A stretch of DNA of 64,000 nt from Sphaerolaimus hirsutus (lineage: Eukaryota > Nematoda > Chromadorea > Monhysterida > Sphaerolaimidae). Positions 10,936 through 21,535 of the stretch are shown here, one piece after another (within the stretch, counting starts at the first letter, position 1; each line of letters opens with the position of its first letter). The stretch spans positions 14,401,855-14,465,854 of the forward strand of contig OZ038455.1 in NCBI GenBank assembly GCA_964036195.1. Direction: 5' to 3'. A program made the position numbers and the translations under genes. Under the pieces are notes generated by a model that did not search any database, was not told the origin of the DNA, and saw only the letters and a program-made list of their open reading frames with translations.

Positions 10936-11470
10936 AAATGAAATTCAGGCTGTCTGAGATGGACATTTTCGACGTGAAAGTCCCATTTTTCGTGGTGTTC
11001 GCTTTATACACTTTTGATGTGAAATTCATCAGTTTTTTTAAAATCTGTACCAATGTATTTCAGGAATGAAATGGACTATGACACTAATTGTATGTGGATG
11101 CCAAATTCACGCTCAACTCGATTTTTATGGATTTCGTGCTTATGCACTTTTGGAATGAAACTACCTATTTAAAAATAGAACTGCAATGAATGTGATGAAC
11201 GTCATACACTATTTCTTTGTATAGATATACTCAGTTTGTATTATATTTATAAAAGGATTCATATTGAATAAGTCAGCTCAGTCAAAGGCTTAGCTTTCCT
11301 ATTTATAATTACTTTTGACGAGTGTGCCTCGTCGAATATTTTTGTACGCTTGCTCACCGACTCGACACAATTTGAAAGTGGGCAAATATTTCGAGAGCGA
11401 GTCTATTTCTCGTTCTTTTCTTTCCACCTCGTTTTAACACAGCACGATGCTTCAGGATCTTTAACAGGAT

Positions 11471-11605
11471 TCAACTTACGGCTGTCCTGTAAAAGAATGC
11501 CTCCACCGTATCTTCGCCAAAGTCATTGCTAGCTACGCACATGTAGTTGCCAGTGGGGTCGTAGTCGGGCGTGCTTTTGATTAACAAATCACCATTTGAT
11601 TGGAT
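11471..11605 (-). CDS. Two-Ig gene exon 5 (end of Ig2)
   Basis: The acceptor is ATCCTTTCAG (complement of 11606 upward). It encodes QSNGDLLIKSTPDYDPTGNY then MCVASNDFGEDTVEAFFY. Reading through gives a TGA stop at 11471-11473. A GTAAGTT at the same place (complement of 11473-11479) could instead be a donor to a further exon; family length favours termination here. Confidence 0.7.
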   Translation of the reverse strand: MQSNGDLLIKSTPDYDPTGNYMCVASNDFGEDTVEAFFYRTAVS

Positions 11606-14600
11606 CTGAAAGGATAATATAAATGACCTATGTTGCAGACTGATGCATAATTTCTGTGCACCCCCCCCCCTGCCCCCCCCCCCATCCTGGAAATGAAAAA
11701 ATTGGGATTTTGAGGAAATTTAATTAAATATAATCTCACAAAAAAATAGAATTAGATCCCTCTGGAAAACGCATAGAAAATATGAGTGAGATATTTTTTA
11801 TATTGTCTTCTCACCAATAAAATATCACTAAATCTTTCTGGAAAAACCTGGGTTTTCTCCAGGAAACACCTTCTCCTTTCTAGAAAAACCTGAAGATCTT
11901 TTCTATATTTTATTTTTCAAGAATAAAATATAATTAAATCTCCCGGAAATCAAGTAGAAAATAGAAATAATAACAGGTTTTTTTATTCTTTAATTTTTAT
12001 TTAAATAAAATAATAAAGTATTGTACCCATGCGTATTTACGCTGTATGCATTTTTATGTGTATTCAGGTAAGGGTAAATACGCACTGTCAACTCGAATGT
12101 CGAAGGCTCGAAGAAATCTTGAAGAATTGCATATCATATCTTATGAAGAGAAAAATACATACTTTGAAAAATGTTTTCAAAAAAAATCGGAAAAATGCTA
12201 ACTTTAACATTCCACTTTAACTTTTCCACGAGAAAAAGTGAAATTTGCGTTTTAACTTTTTTTCTGGAAAAAGTATTTTTCACTTCAAATTCACCAAAAG
12301 TACAATTTTAAAAAATTTACTTCACATTTTGTGCACTCAGGGATGAGTATAAAAAAATACTGCACATTTACGTTTAGGTACTTTGAAAAATACTCAGTAC
12401 TTTTAACAATTCTTGAAAGAATCTGCACAGAATCTACACACCCAAAGTCCCCACCCAAATGCCAACCTGAAAGTTATCACTATCATCATTCAACGCTCTC
12501 TGCGGGTCATCAGTTTTCACCCAGCTGATCTGGGGCGCGGGCCAGCCGGTGGCGCGGCAGCGCAGTAGAACTTCGTTTCCCACCATTTCGAAGCGACCGG
12601 ACGTCCACGTGTAGATTTTGGGGGCGCTGGGGTTGTCAGCCGAGGGCACGGGCGTGGGGTTGCAGCTGGTGGGCTCAGATGTGTCTGGGTGGGGGGCAAT
12701 GAATCCCATTTTGTTACTGTATACCTATCCTTGAATAAGATCCCCCTTGACCAAACAGCCCATTGAATAATAACCCCTGTTGGCTGGGTGAGGAAAAAAA
12801 TAACTCCCCCTTAGACAGTCGTCAGTCGAGAGAATCTCCGCGTTCAAAACACGGTCAAGATGGTAAATACAAACTCTCTATCGACTCACCACTAACAAAC
12901 AGCTGTGTATCAGCGACGATGTTGCGCTCGCCGCCCACGGCCACGCACGAGTACTTGCCGGCGTCGCTGGCGCCCGCGCAGGGAATGCTCAGCTTGTTGT
13001 AGTGCACGGCCGACTGCACCTCGGGCTTGGGAGACGGCACGGCGCCCGGCCGCTCCGCCGACAGCAGGCTCGGGTCCTGTGAAGCGGGGTTGTTGAGACG
13101 TGTTTATGTTCACTCGCAAAATTATTATACTCGAGTACGGAGTAGATACGTTTACGTTTCTCTGGAAAAAATATCTGTACTCACCTTTACGCGTACTTTT
13201 TGCGCGTATTTTTAAGTACGCGAGCACAGAAAACGTTATTTAAAAAATTTATGGGGTGCATTAAAACGAAAACTTACTCAAACGAATTAATGAAACTGTG
13301 ATGAGTAAAAAAAATGTGTTTACTTTAAAAAAATTCAGTACTTTTAACAACTCTGCTTAAAGCCGTTCCTTTTTTCAAACGGCCAAATTGGTTTACATTA
13401 TCTTCCCAAGTTTCTAGTAAATCATATCTTTATGTTGGTGTCGAACTCCCTAAAACGTAAATAGGTAGGTCATTTGCAGTTGGTTCCACAGCATGTTTCA
13501 AGTTCAAGTAAATATTTGTTTTATTTACATTGTGCAGCCAGCTCTACATTTTTACAACCTGCTCTCATTTGGCTTGAGTACACGGAGCGATCTCATTAGA
13601 ATTCACTCTGAATATAAACACCTTCCCGGACAAGTTCACCACCCATTTTTTTATTTCACTTTGAATGCAATATCTCCGTCCATGGGGGTGTTATAAAGCT
13701 GAAACTTTGTATATATAAAGTTGTAAGACCCCTCTACGTCCCAACAATGGGGGAGGTGTGGCGACTCACTACAGGGTGGGTCGCCCTATATGCAACAATT
13801 TTTTTGGTGTTTCTGGTGTCCCAGACAAGTTCACCACCCACTTGATTGGCTACACTACGAGAGCCATATCAACAGCTGTGATGACGGTATAAAGCTGAAA
13901 TTTGGGGGATGTCTTGCCAACAACCCCCCTCACAATACACCAGTGGGGCGGCTGCCAACGACCCACTAAAGCATGGGTCACTGCATATTAAGTTGACCAT
14001 TTTCTAAAAACAGCCCAAGTGTCCCAAAACAAGTTTATCACCCAGCTGCATTGAAAAAATGTTGCCTAACTTAAAACTGAATCGGGTTGGAACACTATTT
14101 CAGCCAAAAAAATTTTTTTCAGTAGGGCACCCTGTCCCATAAACGGTAGAATGAAAATTTCACTTTTAACCATTTTTTTGTTTCACACTTACAAAGTTGG
14201 TTTACAAAGTTCACTAGAGAATGGTCTAAGGTTCAAAGTTATGTAAACAACATAACCTCTAAAATGCCTCCATAAGGAAATTTACTTAGGGTGAATTCTA
14301 TGATGTCAAAATGATGTCATTTCAGGAACAAAATTTGACACACTTTTCACTTTTTCATTCACCCCAAATAAATTTCCTTATGGAAGCATTTTAGAGGTTA
14401 TGTTGTTTACATAACTTTGAACCTTTAACCCTTCCCTAGTGAACTTTGTAAACCAACTTTTTAAGTGTGAAACAAAAAATTGGTTTAAAGTGAAATTTTC
14501 AGTCTGCTGTTTATGGGACAGGGTGGGTGCCCTACTGAAAAAATTTTATGAGCAGAACTAGGGTTCAAATCTGATTCAATTTTATATCAGGTATGTTCTC

Positions 14601-16055
14601 ACAACATTTTTTTGTAATGCAGTTGGGTGGCGAACTTGTTTCTGACACTTGGGCTGTTCTTAAAAAAATTATCAACTTTATATGCAGTGACCCATGCTTC
14701 AGTGGGTCGTCGGCAGCCGCCCCACTGGTGTATTGTGAGGGGGGTGTTGGCAAGACATCCCCCAAATTTCAGCTTTCTACCGCCCTCACAGCTGGAGATA
14801 TAGCCTTCAAAGTGTAGCTAATCAAGTGGGTGGTGAACTTGCTTGGGACACAAAAAACGCCACAAAAATTGTTGCATATAGGGCGACCCACACTGTAGTG
14901 AGTCGCCGCACCTCCCCCCATTGTTGGGGAGTAAGGGGGTCTTAAAACTTTATATATACAAAGTTTCAGCCTTATAACACCCCCAAGGACGGAGATATTG
15001 CGTTCGAAGTGAAATAAAAAAATGGGTGGTGAACTTGTCCGGGAAGGTGTTTACGTAGCTGGGTTGTAAAACAACGCTTTAGAAAAACATAACGTTTTCT
15101 CCAAATTTTGAGCATTTCTAAAAAATGTAAGGTACCTACCTATCTATCTACCAACATACCAGAGAAAACGTAAAAACAAGCGTAAAAGTACCGCACAACA
15201 CAATCTCTCACCTGCACCACTAGCTTTCCATCGCGCATCCATACCACCTCGGGCGGGGGGATTCCCTTGGCGGCGCAGATCAACTCTACTTGGTCGCCAG
15301 CCTTGTGCGCCAGGGGGCCGGACGGCGGCTTGACAACGAATGCTAGCTCGGCACTGAACAGGAAGGCGTTGGGGCTGGCCGACCTCTGCGCTCGTGTTGG
15401 CTGCGTGCCAGAGGGGGGTTATGGTAGGGGGTGGAAAGGGTGTGCATTGTTTTAGGGTAATATACTGGGATATTTTGTGGGTTTTTTAATTAATTGCCTA
15501 CACCAGAATTACAAAAGCTTGCCGTAGAAGGTGCATTTTCCTATATTTTTTCTACGAATTTTCAGATGCTTTTTTAAAATTTACGTAATGAAACGTCACA
15601 AATTACTATAATCCGAAATTCCGAGCTGCCTGTCTAAGGCTCGTAAATATCACCTTTTAAAGCGCTAGCGCACCTAGTGGTTTGGTACTGGGTCCCACCC
15701 AGCAAAAAAACCTGTGTGCTTTTTGTAAACTTATCGCCCATGGTGTTACGCCAAGCGCTGGTGCCATGAAACTTCTACATCATTTCACAGCATATCAACG
15801 GAAACGATCAGTATCTGATGGTGTATTATGAACAATAAAATTCAAATGGCAGCCATTTTAGAGGAGGGGAATCATTTTTACGCTGCAGTTTGCAGCCACA
15901 TTTTTGTATAACTGCCTAAATGATATAAGATGGACAACGAATGCTCACAAAACAGTAGGTCGGGGATGACTGCTGCTCACCTGCATTCGGACGGTGCTGC
16001 ACAGGGCAGTCGCTATGACAAACTGCATCAACACAATAGTCGCCGTAGTGTACAT
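11471..16055 (-). CDS. Secreted two-Ig-domain protein, ImpL2/ZIG-like (five-exon gene)
   Basis: Seen in the sequence: five minus-strand exons (15981-16055, 15212-15400, 12890-13076, 12467-12684, 11471-11605) join in phase to give a predicted 267-residue protein. Exon 1 is a hydrophobic signal peptide. Two immunoglobulin domains follow: the first has LICAAKG, VVWMRDG and AGKYSCVAVGG; the second has LLRCRATGWPAPQISW and GNYMCVASNDFGEDTVEAFF. Known: secreted Drosophila ImpL2 and nematode ZIG proteins are about this length, have two Ig domains with an extra Cys (here SIPCAGAS) before the first F-strand Cys, and end shortly after a GED..F.Y motif; ImpL2 binds insulin-like peptides. Inferred: this is a secreted insulin-peptide-binding or related neuronal Ig protein. 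The last exon can end at TGA two codons past a GTAAGT, or splice there to an unseen exon. Orthology is likely but unproven. Confidence 0.75.
11661..11695. repeat. Poly-C tract in intron
   Basis: Two runs of about ten C separated by TG, inside intron 4 of the two-Ig gene. The remainder of that intron (11696-12466) is AT-rich and includes a degenerate copy of the TACTTTT-type element array near 12236-12425. Confidence 0.6.
12236..12425. mobile_element. Fragment of GAGTTGTTAAAAGTAC family
   Basis: Repeats of AAAAAGT/ACTTTT with a right end AGTACTTTTAACAATTCTTG, resembling the ends (inverse CAGAGTTGTTAAAAGTAC) of complete elements at 26874 and 27746. No target duplication is seen. Confidence 0.45.
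12467..12684 (-). CDS. Two-Ig gene exon 4 (first half of Ig2)
   Basis: 218 nt. The acceptor is a pyrimidine-rich tract ending CCACCCAG and the donor is the weak TTTCAG|GTTGGC. It encodes the hinge (PTSCNPTPVPSADNP) and the Ig2 motifs LLRCRATGWPAPQISWV. It enters in phase 1 and leaves in phase 0, matching its neighbours. Confidence 0.75.
12890..13076 (-). CDS. Two-Ig gene exon 3 (second half of Ig1)
   Basis: 187 nt, entering in phase 0 and leaving in phase 1. The acceptor is CTTCACAG and the donor GTGAGTC. It contains the F-strand motif DAGKYSCVA and the extra cysteine IPCAG. It is markedly GC-richer than its surroundings, as expected for coding sequence in this AT-rich window. Confidence 0.8.
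13081..13362. mobile_element. GTTGTTGAG...CAACTCTG element, degenerate
   Basis: The left GGGGTTGTTGAG and right TACTTTTAACAACTCTG ends are inverse copies of the CAGAGTTGTTAAAAGTAC terminus, with an interior of ACGTTTACG/GTACTC phrases. It lies directly against the acceptor of exon 3 of the two-Ig gene. The flanks do not form a convincing 8-bp duplication. Confidence 0.5.
13617..15051. mobile_element. 1435-bp foldback element in intron 2
   Basis: The two halves are long inverted copies meeting near 14310. The outer ends are AACACCTTCCCGGACAAG and its inverse CTTGTCCGGGAAGGTGTT, flanked by TA (13615-13616, 15052-15053). Within each arm the phrase ACAAGTTCACCACCCA occurs three times, each followed by a diverged copy of the downstream block, so the arm itself is built from repeated terminal modules. 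Blocks such as GGCGACTCACTACAGGGTGG resemble the palindrome at 43770-44116. It is entirely within an intron of the two-Ig gene and would fold into a long hairpin in the pre-mRNA. Confidence 0.85.
15212..15400 (-). CDS. Two-Ig gene exon 2 (first half of Ig1)
   Basis: 63 codons, phase 0 in and out. The acceptor is a C-rich tract ending CACGCAG (complement of 15401 upward) and the donor is CAG|GTGAG. It carries the B-strand cysteine (VELICAAKG) and the core tryptophan (EVVWMRDG) of Ig1. An alternative acceptor 15 nt inside (GCGCAG) keeps the same frame. Confidence 0.75.
15981..16055 (-). CDS. Two-Ig gene exon 1 (signal peptide)
   Basis: ATG at 16055 opens 25 codons with a hydrophobic core (TIVLMQFVIATALC), then donor GTGAGC (complement of 15975-15980), ending in phase 0. 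The upstream 16056-17188 holds no other exon I can see and probably contains the 5-prime UTR and promoter. Confidence 0.75.
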
Positions 16056-17188
16056 TTCGCACAAATTTTGATTTTTTTGTTTTGGAAATAGTGAGGTTTA
16101 GATTTTACGAAGTATTTACTTGCCAATGTTATTTTTTTACAGCTGTTTGAATAGAACGGGTTAATATATTTGAAGACCTGAGGAAAAAGTTGTCGTTTTT
16201 TATAGTAATCCACTACCGGGAAGTGTATTGAACATCCATTCTATTTTGTTGTGATTGCAAACATTGCTCAGTGCAAAAGAGTCGTGCCTTATGTTCACCG
16301 ACATAAACTGAATGCTAGACGCCGAAAAATATCCTCTAAGCCGATTCTTTCCGAGCAATAAAAAATTGGGATATTGTTTTCAAATAAAACGATGTCCTCT
16401 TTAATTTTTTCAGAACTTTTCGATTAACGAAAGCAAAATGTCCACGAAGTTGATCAATTTTGAGCAGAATTCTGACACCGTTTAGGGACATCATCAGAAA
16501 CACAACCCCATCTACTGAAAGCCGAAACATCGCCTCCGAGCCGCGCCTCGATACCACCCATCGTGAGAACGAGACAATGTCAGGCGGAAATATGCAAATG
16601 GAAAATGTTAACTACCAGCAGCTATGCTATCCAACTTATATAGGTATTTAGTCTCCGAGTTATTTACGCCGTCATCGAGAAAAACCACTCTAGAGTGGCC
16701 ACTGGAGAAATGTTCTAATGAGAAATAATTTCAAGTGGGCAATTATCCGCTAGGCAATCGTAATTATGGTCGGGCCGCTCGCTCGCCGAAGGCTCTGGAC
16801 TTTGTCCACTTTACAGTTGTCAGCGATAGATATTTTTGGGTTGGCGATGATTAGCGATGGAAAAAGCGCCGGGAATTCGGCGTTAAGTAACGAAATCTGG
16901 TTAGAAGGTAGTGTTTATAGGTACATAGAAATTGATGTTTTATACTTTGAAGCGTGTGGAAGCACTGCTTGGTCATAAGCTTTTATTACCTAAAAGCATG
17001 CAACCATGCACATATGGATGGTTTGCCACTGGAGACCCCACAAAACCGATTAATATGACTGCCACTATTGGTGTATTTCGGTGTGAATCGTCATGCCTGC
17101 TCACAGAAAAATTCAAGGACCAAGGACTACTACCTATTTTTATTAAATTAAAGACTCCATTAAAGTCACCATTTCAGACTATTATATT
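16056..17188. other. Upstream region of the two-Ig gene, no repeat recognised
   Basis: About 1.1 kb of comparatively unique sequence immediately upstream of the predicted start codon. I cannot identify core promoter elements with confidence. It is one of the longest stretches in the window free of recognisable transposons. Confidence 0.4.
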
Positions 17189-17190
17189 TA

Positions 17191-17645
17191 CCGTATTTCC
17201 TCGAAATACCCCCCGGGGGGTGATTGTTTCATAGTGGTCCCGAGAGGGGGGGGGGGTTAAACGAGGGGGGGGGTATTTCGAGGGGGGGGGGTATTGTTTC
17301 ACAAGAAAATTTTTGAAAATCAAGTACGAAATTGTCGTCTGAAACGTACGCAGACGTCGAAAAATGCAACAAAAACCGCCATTTATAACGTTCTGTAGAC
17401 TAATATTAGTATGTAGATGGTATGTACACTGTTCTAACGTGACACCGACATTGTTTTAACATGTGTTCTGCAATACACTGAACACAAACTACAGTTATTG
17501 TCATGTACGTTCCCTTTACACTCAATTTGGGGGGGGGGGTATTTCGAGGGGGGGGTGATTGTTTCATAGTGGTCTCGAGAGGGGGGGGGTCAAACGAGGG
17601 GGGGGGGGGTATTTCAAGGGGGGGGGGTATTTCGAGGAAATACGG
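17191..17645. mobile_element. CCGTATTTCC-family MITE, full-length 455 bp
   Basis: Ends CCGTATTTCCTCGAAATACC and the inverse ATTTCGAGGAAATACGG, with TA on both sides (17189-17190, 17646-17647). Both terminal zones contain the order GGTGATTGTTTCATAGTGGT, G run, CAAACGAGGG, GTATTTCGAG. The unique middle (GTAGATGGTATGTACACTGT region) is the inverse of the middle of 32156-32593, so the family has a defined consensus of about 450 bp and both orientations occur. Confidence 0.85.
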
Positions 17646-17779
17646 TATATTGTTGTTTTTACCACTAGTGATATTTTTAACAATCTGTTCACCAACTCAT
17701 GATACGCGTTATCGAAAAAAATACGCATCTTTTCTAATAAAATCAGTTGACAAAAATAGGTGCAGTTCATCCATAGCAA

Positions 17780-18144
17780 CCAATCAATTGAAGAACATCT
17801 TTGCTAACCGAACACGTGAGCTACCGATTTTTTAATCAACGGTGAGTGTTTTTATGACAAGTACGAAAACACGTGCTGTTTCTGATTTCGGGCTTTTTTC
17901 TAGTGGGCGACCACTTCACCGAAGAACTGTTATACTAAATCACATGAGCTGACACTTTACAAGTACCAATTTTGCCAACCGAGTGTTGTTATGTCCAAGA
18001 CACGTGTTGTTTCTTTTTTGTCAAGTGGATGACCGCTTCTAAGTGTTATGCTAAGAGACACCTAATGACATGCTAAGTACACATTTTTCTAATGAACAAT
18101 GAGTGTTGTCATAACAAGTGTAAAGACACGTGCATTGACTATTA
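17780..18144. repeat. About 150-bp tandem repeat, left part
   Basis: Two to three diverged units recognised by GAGTGTTGTTATAACAAG, AAGACACGTGCT and TTTTTTGACAAGTG. The array continues at 22867-23045 after the insertion of a 4.7-kb element, showing the element landed inside a tandem array. Confidence 0.7.
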
Positions 18145-18534
18145 TGCTGCGATTACAGCTCGGGCGTAAAATTGACCAGGTGTAAAATTGATTTTGGGCG
18201 TAAAATTAATTACAGATGAATGGATAAAGATACAACATTGTTATTTCAAAGAAAGCTTAGACGCAGACGTTTCTTGTGTCCAAAGCTCATGAGTTTATTT
18301 TAATCGTACTGGGAGTTATGAATTTTAGCACAATTTTTTCAATTATCCGCTGTAAGTTGCGTGAAATTAGGGCGTAAAATTAAAAAAAAATGTGCCAAAA
18401 TTCATAACTTTTAGTACAATAAAGTAAACTGATGAGCTTTGGACACAAGCAACATCTGCATGTGCGCTTTGTTTGACTGAAATTACAACGCCATATTGTG
18501 CCTACACACACTAGTTTTCCGTGTGACGCTTGTG

Positions 18535-18765
18535 AAAACTCAAATGGCGACATGTCGCCATTCAGTTTTCCCATCTTGCATGAAATAAAATTTAGAGGTG
18601 GAAAAAAGTGTGTGTTGGTTTCGGCAAGTCACAATTTTTCCCAACATGAATGCAATAGTGGAAAACTGAATGGAAAATGTCGCCTTGTGGTATGGCAACA
18701 CTTCTTGAATGTCGCCATACCACATGGCAACATGTCGCCATTGTCGCCATTGTCACCATGGACAA
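18535..18765. repeat. TGGCGACATGTCGCCA array, block 1
   Basis: Iterations of GGCGACA and TGTCGCCAT bounded by GTGAAAACT phrases. Block 2 with the same vocabulary is at 20625-20935. It resembles the interior style of the motif-filled elements elsewhere. Confidence 0.6.
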
Positions 18766-18869
18766 CTATAATCCAATTTTCGACATGTGAATGCAATAAG
18801 TGAAAACTGACAAACTTTGCTGTGTAAGCAACTCTGTTGAACTAGCAATAAACCACAGCCATTTTTGAC

Positions 18870-18925
18870 ATGCAGACAGAGGAGGAGAAGGAGGAGGAGG
18901 AGGGCAATGAGGAGGAGGAGGGCAA
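18870..18925. repeat. GAGGAG-rich microsatellite
   Basis: Short AGGAGG/GGCAATG repeat, purine-only for about 50 bp on the plus strand. Confidence 0.7.
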
Positions 18926-19213
18926 TGCAAACAAATGTGATGTTGTATCAACACAGTTTAATCTGTGAAAGTACTGAAATCATGCTTTATCAGATACATA
19001 TTTACTATTTTTGTGCTTTACATGTGATACATTTGTTTTTGATTTTGTTAATTTTTCATGCTTGATATTTGTTACTGTTTTTCATTGTATATTTTTAAGA
19101 AAAATATCATGTACACACCTGTTGTCTTCCATTTTACTTTTTACATATGAGAGAAATATTACAGACAATACAATTGTAAAAAGACAGCAATGAATGTTTT
19201 TGAGAATAATGTA

Positions 19214-19641
19214 CCGTATTTCCTCGAATTACACCCCCCCTTGAATAAACCCCCCCTCGAAATACCCCCAGGTGTTTTTGAGCTGAGGAAAAAATACCCC
19301 CCCCCCCCCCTCAAAGTACCCCCTGTCTGGAATGATATACATCATGTATGCAATGTACATGATGTATTTATTGATGCCAATTTGCATCGCAGATACACAT
19401 ATATGTTAATATGTGTACAGATGTACGTCTAAATACCCGATATGTCCCGATATATCCTATTTACCCATGTTTATTACCAGTTTTGGGTATGAAAAAGCAT
19501 ACTGTTTACTATGAATTTCCTGAAAATTTCTGACGAAATAATACCCCCCCTTGAATAAGCCCCATCCCCCTCGAAATACCCCCCCTCAAAATTTCCACTC
19601 TGAAAAAATAAACCCCCTGGGCGTATTTTGAGGAAATATGG
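19214..19641. mobile_element. CCGTATTTCC-family MITE, 428 bp
   Basis: Ends CCGTATTTCCTCGAATTAC and TTGAGGAAATATGG between TA dinucleotides (19212-19213, 19642-19643). The subterminal C-rich phrases CCCCCTCGAAATACCCCC are reiterated. The middle (ATGATATACATCATGTATGC) is shared with 33792-34210 rather than with 17191, defining a second internal-sequence subfamily. Confidence 0.85.
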
Positions 19642-19916
19642 TATGTGAATAATGCCTTAGTAAATGGAATCATGCATTAGGATCAAAATTTTGAAAAATG
19701 TAATGGGAACACAAACATTACAAACAAACATGATTATTGTATTTTGACCATATTTCTTGAGCTTTTCATAGCTGTAATTGTATTGCACAAACTTCAAAAA
19801 GTGAATGAGATTGAATAAGTGACTGTATTGGAAATTTGCAAGTGTGTATGAAACTATATCGATGTTGTAACAAGATAGGAACTACTTACTCACTAATTGC
19901 ACAACATTTAACTATA

Positions 19917-20470
19917 GGGTGGCCCACGTCAGGCGCACGGTTTCAATTGGCTCCCAACACGTCAATTTTGAATGAAAACTGCTCAAATTTGGTATGGGGG
20001 TAGATAAATGTACCCCATTTGTTGTGTTAAGTGCACGGTTCCACATCACGAAAATTCATGTCGGAAAATGAAGCAAAGTTTAATACATGTTTGAGCGTGG
20101 CGCATGTCAGGCATTCGTCTACCAAAGCACCAATTATTCAGAAAAATAGTGCAAATTTGGCATGACAGTAGATAAATGTCCCATATTTATTATGTTAAGC
20201 ACACACATAAATATCACTAAATTTTCACATTTATCACATCATATGCAAAACAATGTCACTCCACAGGACCATCTACAATGGGACACATTCAAAAACGTAA
20301 ATATGAAACTCTTTCACGTTCTGACACAAAATCTTGCGATATGAAACCGTGCACTTAACACAACAAATGGGGTACATTTGTTTACCCCCATACCAAATTC
20401 GAGCAGTTTTCATTCAGAATTGATGTGTTGGGGGCCAATCAAAACCATGTGCCTGATGTGGGCCACCCGG
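19917..20470. mobile_element. 554-bp mariner-like inverted-repeat element
   Basis: Inverted arms of about 125 bp start GGGTGGCCCACGTCAGGCGC and contain GTACCCCATTTGTTGTGTTA. TA borders are at 19915-19916 and 20471-20472. The middle holds a diverged second copy of the GGCGCATGTCAGGC start. There is no coding capacity. Confidence 0.8.
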
Positions 20471-20624
20471 TACTTAACTAAGTACTTCACAAAATAGTTG
20501 CTAAACCAATTTCCAAATGAATTAAACAAACTCAAATAAAATGACTTCAAAAGTAAACACTGCTATTCTCATACACCAGTAATTACAAATAACACTGTTT
20601 GCACTGTTTAAAAAATTGCATGTA

Positions 20625-20935
20625 GAGTTTTCACAATGTGCCAGCATGTTGACAATATTCCTTGGCTCAATAGCAGTTTTTGCAATGCATGAAGCAGTTT
20701 TCCACTTTGTCTGTCATTATGGGAACAGTATGCATACACGTTGTGAAAACTGGCGACACATGGCGACAGGTGGCGACAGGTGGCAACAAGAAATGTCGCC
20801 ACAAGTGTCGGCAGTTTTCACAACATGCAAGCCACTGTGGAAAACTGTCGCCATGGTGACAAAAATGGTGTCAAAATGTTGCCATTTTTGTCGCCTTATC
20901 GGTGAGTTTTCACACTGGTGGCCACTTTGAAAAAG
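20625..20935. repeat. TGGCGACA array, block 2
   Basis: Repeated GTGGCGACAGGTGGCGACAG phrases and inverse TGTCGCCA, bounded by AGTTTTCACA at both sides. Same family as 18535-18765. Confidence 0.6.
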
Positions 20936-21263
20936 TATCTTTAAACGAGACATGAATGGACCAGAGATGTGAAATTTGGAGGTCTTATGCAGAATTTTTT
21001 CCTCTATTTTGTGTAGAGAGATGTGCACTTAACGATATGAATTAAATGAGTAATAATTTTTTCAAATTTTTGAGTTTTCACATGGTTTTCATGGTGACAA
21101 CCATGGCGACAGTAAAGAAATAGTAGTTTAGCACAAATAATGTCATGTTAGGAAAACTCAACTGAACTTTGACATGATATTTTTGGCATTTTTTGTAAAA
21201 CTCGTACATTTCAGACAGTGGCACATGTTACTACAACTTCAAAGGATTTTATTCATTGATACT

Positions 21264-21535
21264 TAGGGTGTCAACAAAAACTTTTTGGCGGAAAACGGGA
21301 ATGAAAATTGAAAAATTTGCTGTAATTATGCTGGAAATACAAAAATTTACAAAATTGAGAACTTGCATGCATGTTTACCAGTTTCACTGAAACAGAAATA
21401 CTTAAGAAAGAGAAAATTGAGCTGGAAAATGAATTTTTTTTTTAAAGCAGACAAGTGAGCCAGAAAATGGAAGCGGAAATGGAAAAAAATTTGCCTGTGG
21501 AAAGCATAAACGGAAAATGGAAAGTTGACACCCTA
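21264..21535. mobile_element. hAT-like element, TAGGGTGTCAAC ends
   Basis: Terminal inverted repeats TAGGGTGTCAAC and GTTGACACCCTA enclose 272 bp rich in GGAAAATGGAAGCGGAAATG, the inverse of the TTTTCCG array in 23980-24599. The 8-bp flanks do not match, so only the termini and interior support the assignment. Confidence 0.6.
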
